Below, piece by piece: positions 5,043 to 5,143 of a stretch of DNA of 5,143 bases; within the stretch, counting starts at the first letter, position 1; each line of letters begins with the position of its first letter. The stretch spans positions 1 through 5,143 of the forward strand of contig JAOUFO010000154.1 in assembly GCA_029858165.1 (NCBI GenBank), given 5' to 3'. Both the position numbers and the translations under genes were made by a program. The notes beneath the pieces are model-generated. The model worked only from the letters and a program-made list of their open reading frames with translations, was not told where the DNA came from and made no database searches. The stretch is from Deltaproteobacteria bacterium. GTDB taxonomy: Bacteria > SAR324 > JACQKK01.

Positions 5043-5143
5043 TTATCTGTTTTGGACCAGGGTGCCCGCAATCATATCATGCAACCCCTGTTTTTTGCCG
5101 GTGAAGGCCACCATCAAAAACCCGATACCCAGAATTAAGCCGC
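5043..5143 (-). CDS. RDD-family membrane protein, C-terminal 32 codons
   Basis: On the minus strand the frame entering from the window edge reads GLILGIGFLMVAFTG and then KKQGLHDMIAGTLVQNR before TAA at 5045-5043. The hydrophobic stretch followed by a K/R-rich turn and GLHDMIAGTLV is the typical C-terminal signature of RDD-domain proteins, small polytopic inner-membrane proteins of mostly unknown function; some have been linked to ion or solute transport. Only the end is visible, so length, start and the RDD motif itself cannot be checked. It converges on the MCP gene and shares the bidirectional terminator between them, so there is no reason to tie it functionally to the MCP. Confidence 0.75.
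   Translation of the reverse strand, partial: GLILGIGFLMVAFTGKKQGLHDMIAGTLVQNR

Overview
The window looks like chromosomal DNA from a motile, Gram-negative bacterium, probably a proteobacterium in the broad sense. The reasons are a methyl-accepting chemotaxis protein (MCP) with a polytopic membrane sensor, a CheX-domain protein, a TPR-bearing M48 membrane peptidase and a small haem-type membrane protein. The DNA is moderately GC-rich by eye, with a strong preference for GGG (Gly) and CCC (Pro) codons, which produces many G and C runs. Magnetococcales-like or deltaproteobacterial lineages fit the style, but I cannot fix the taxon from sequence alone. I see no phage, transposase, plasmid, tRNA, rRNA or CRISPR signal.

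Layout. Positions 1-885 (+) hold the C-terminal part of an M48-family membrane metallopeptidase with a TPR tail; its HEXXH half lies upstream of the window. Positions 965-1348 (-) hold a small four-helix, histidine-rich membrane protein resembling b-type cytochromes; it converges on the peptidase gene. A 311-bp divergent intergenic region (1349-1659) carries a dense set of inverted repeats and a candidate promoter. Positions 1660-2988 (+) encode a 442-aa two-part protein: an N-terminal CheX-like domain with an intact ExxN motif, then a Cys/His zinc-site-like and helical-repeat region resembling DUF2225. A 338-bp gap (2989-3326) carries a C-rich palindromic repeat, a weak terminator-like T-rich stretch and two competing hairpins in the putative leader of the next gene. 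Positions 3327-4961 (+) encode a complete 544-aa MCP with about six membrane helices rich in histidine. A strong bidirectional terminator (about 4986-5024) separates it from the C-terminal 32 codons of an RDD-family membrane protein on the minus strand (5043 to the window edge).

How the genes may work together. The CheX-domain protein and the MCP are same-strand neighbours and both belong to chemotaxis-type signalling: the MCP would control CheA, and a CheX domain would dephosphorylate CheY-P or a related receiver. The 338-bp gap and the repeat between them argue against a simple operon, so the link is suggestive only. The peptidase, cytochrome-like and RDD genes show no clear functional tie to them. 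The most unusual item is the CheX plus DUF2225-like architecture. I do not see a convincing wholly new multi-gene system here.
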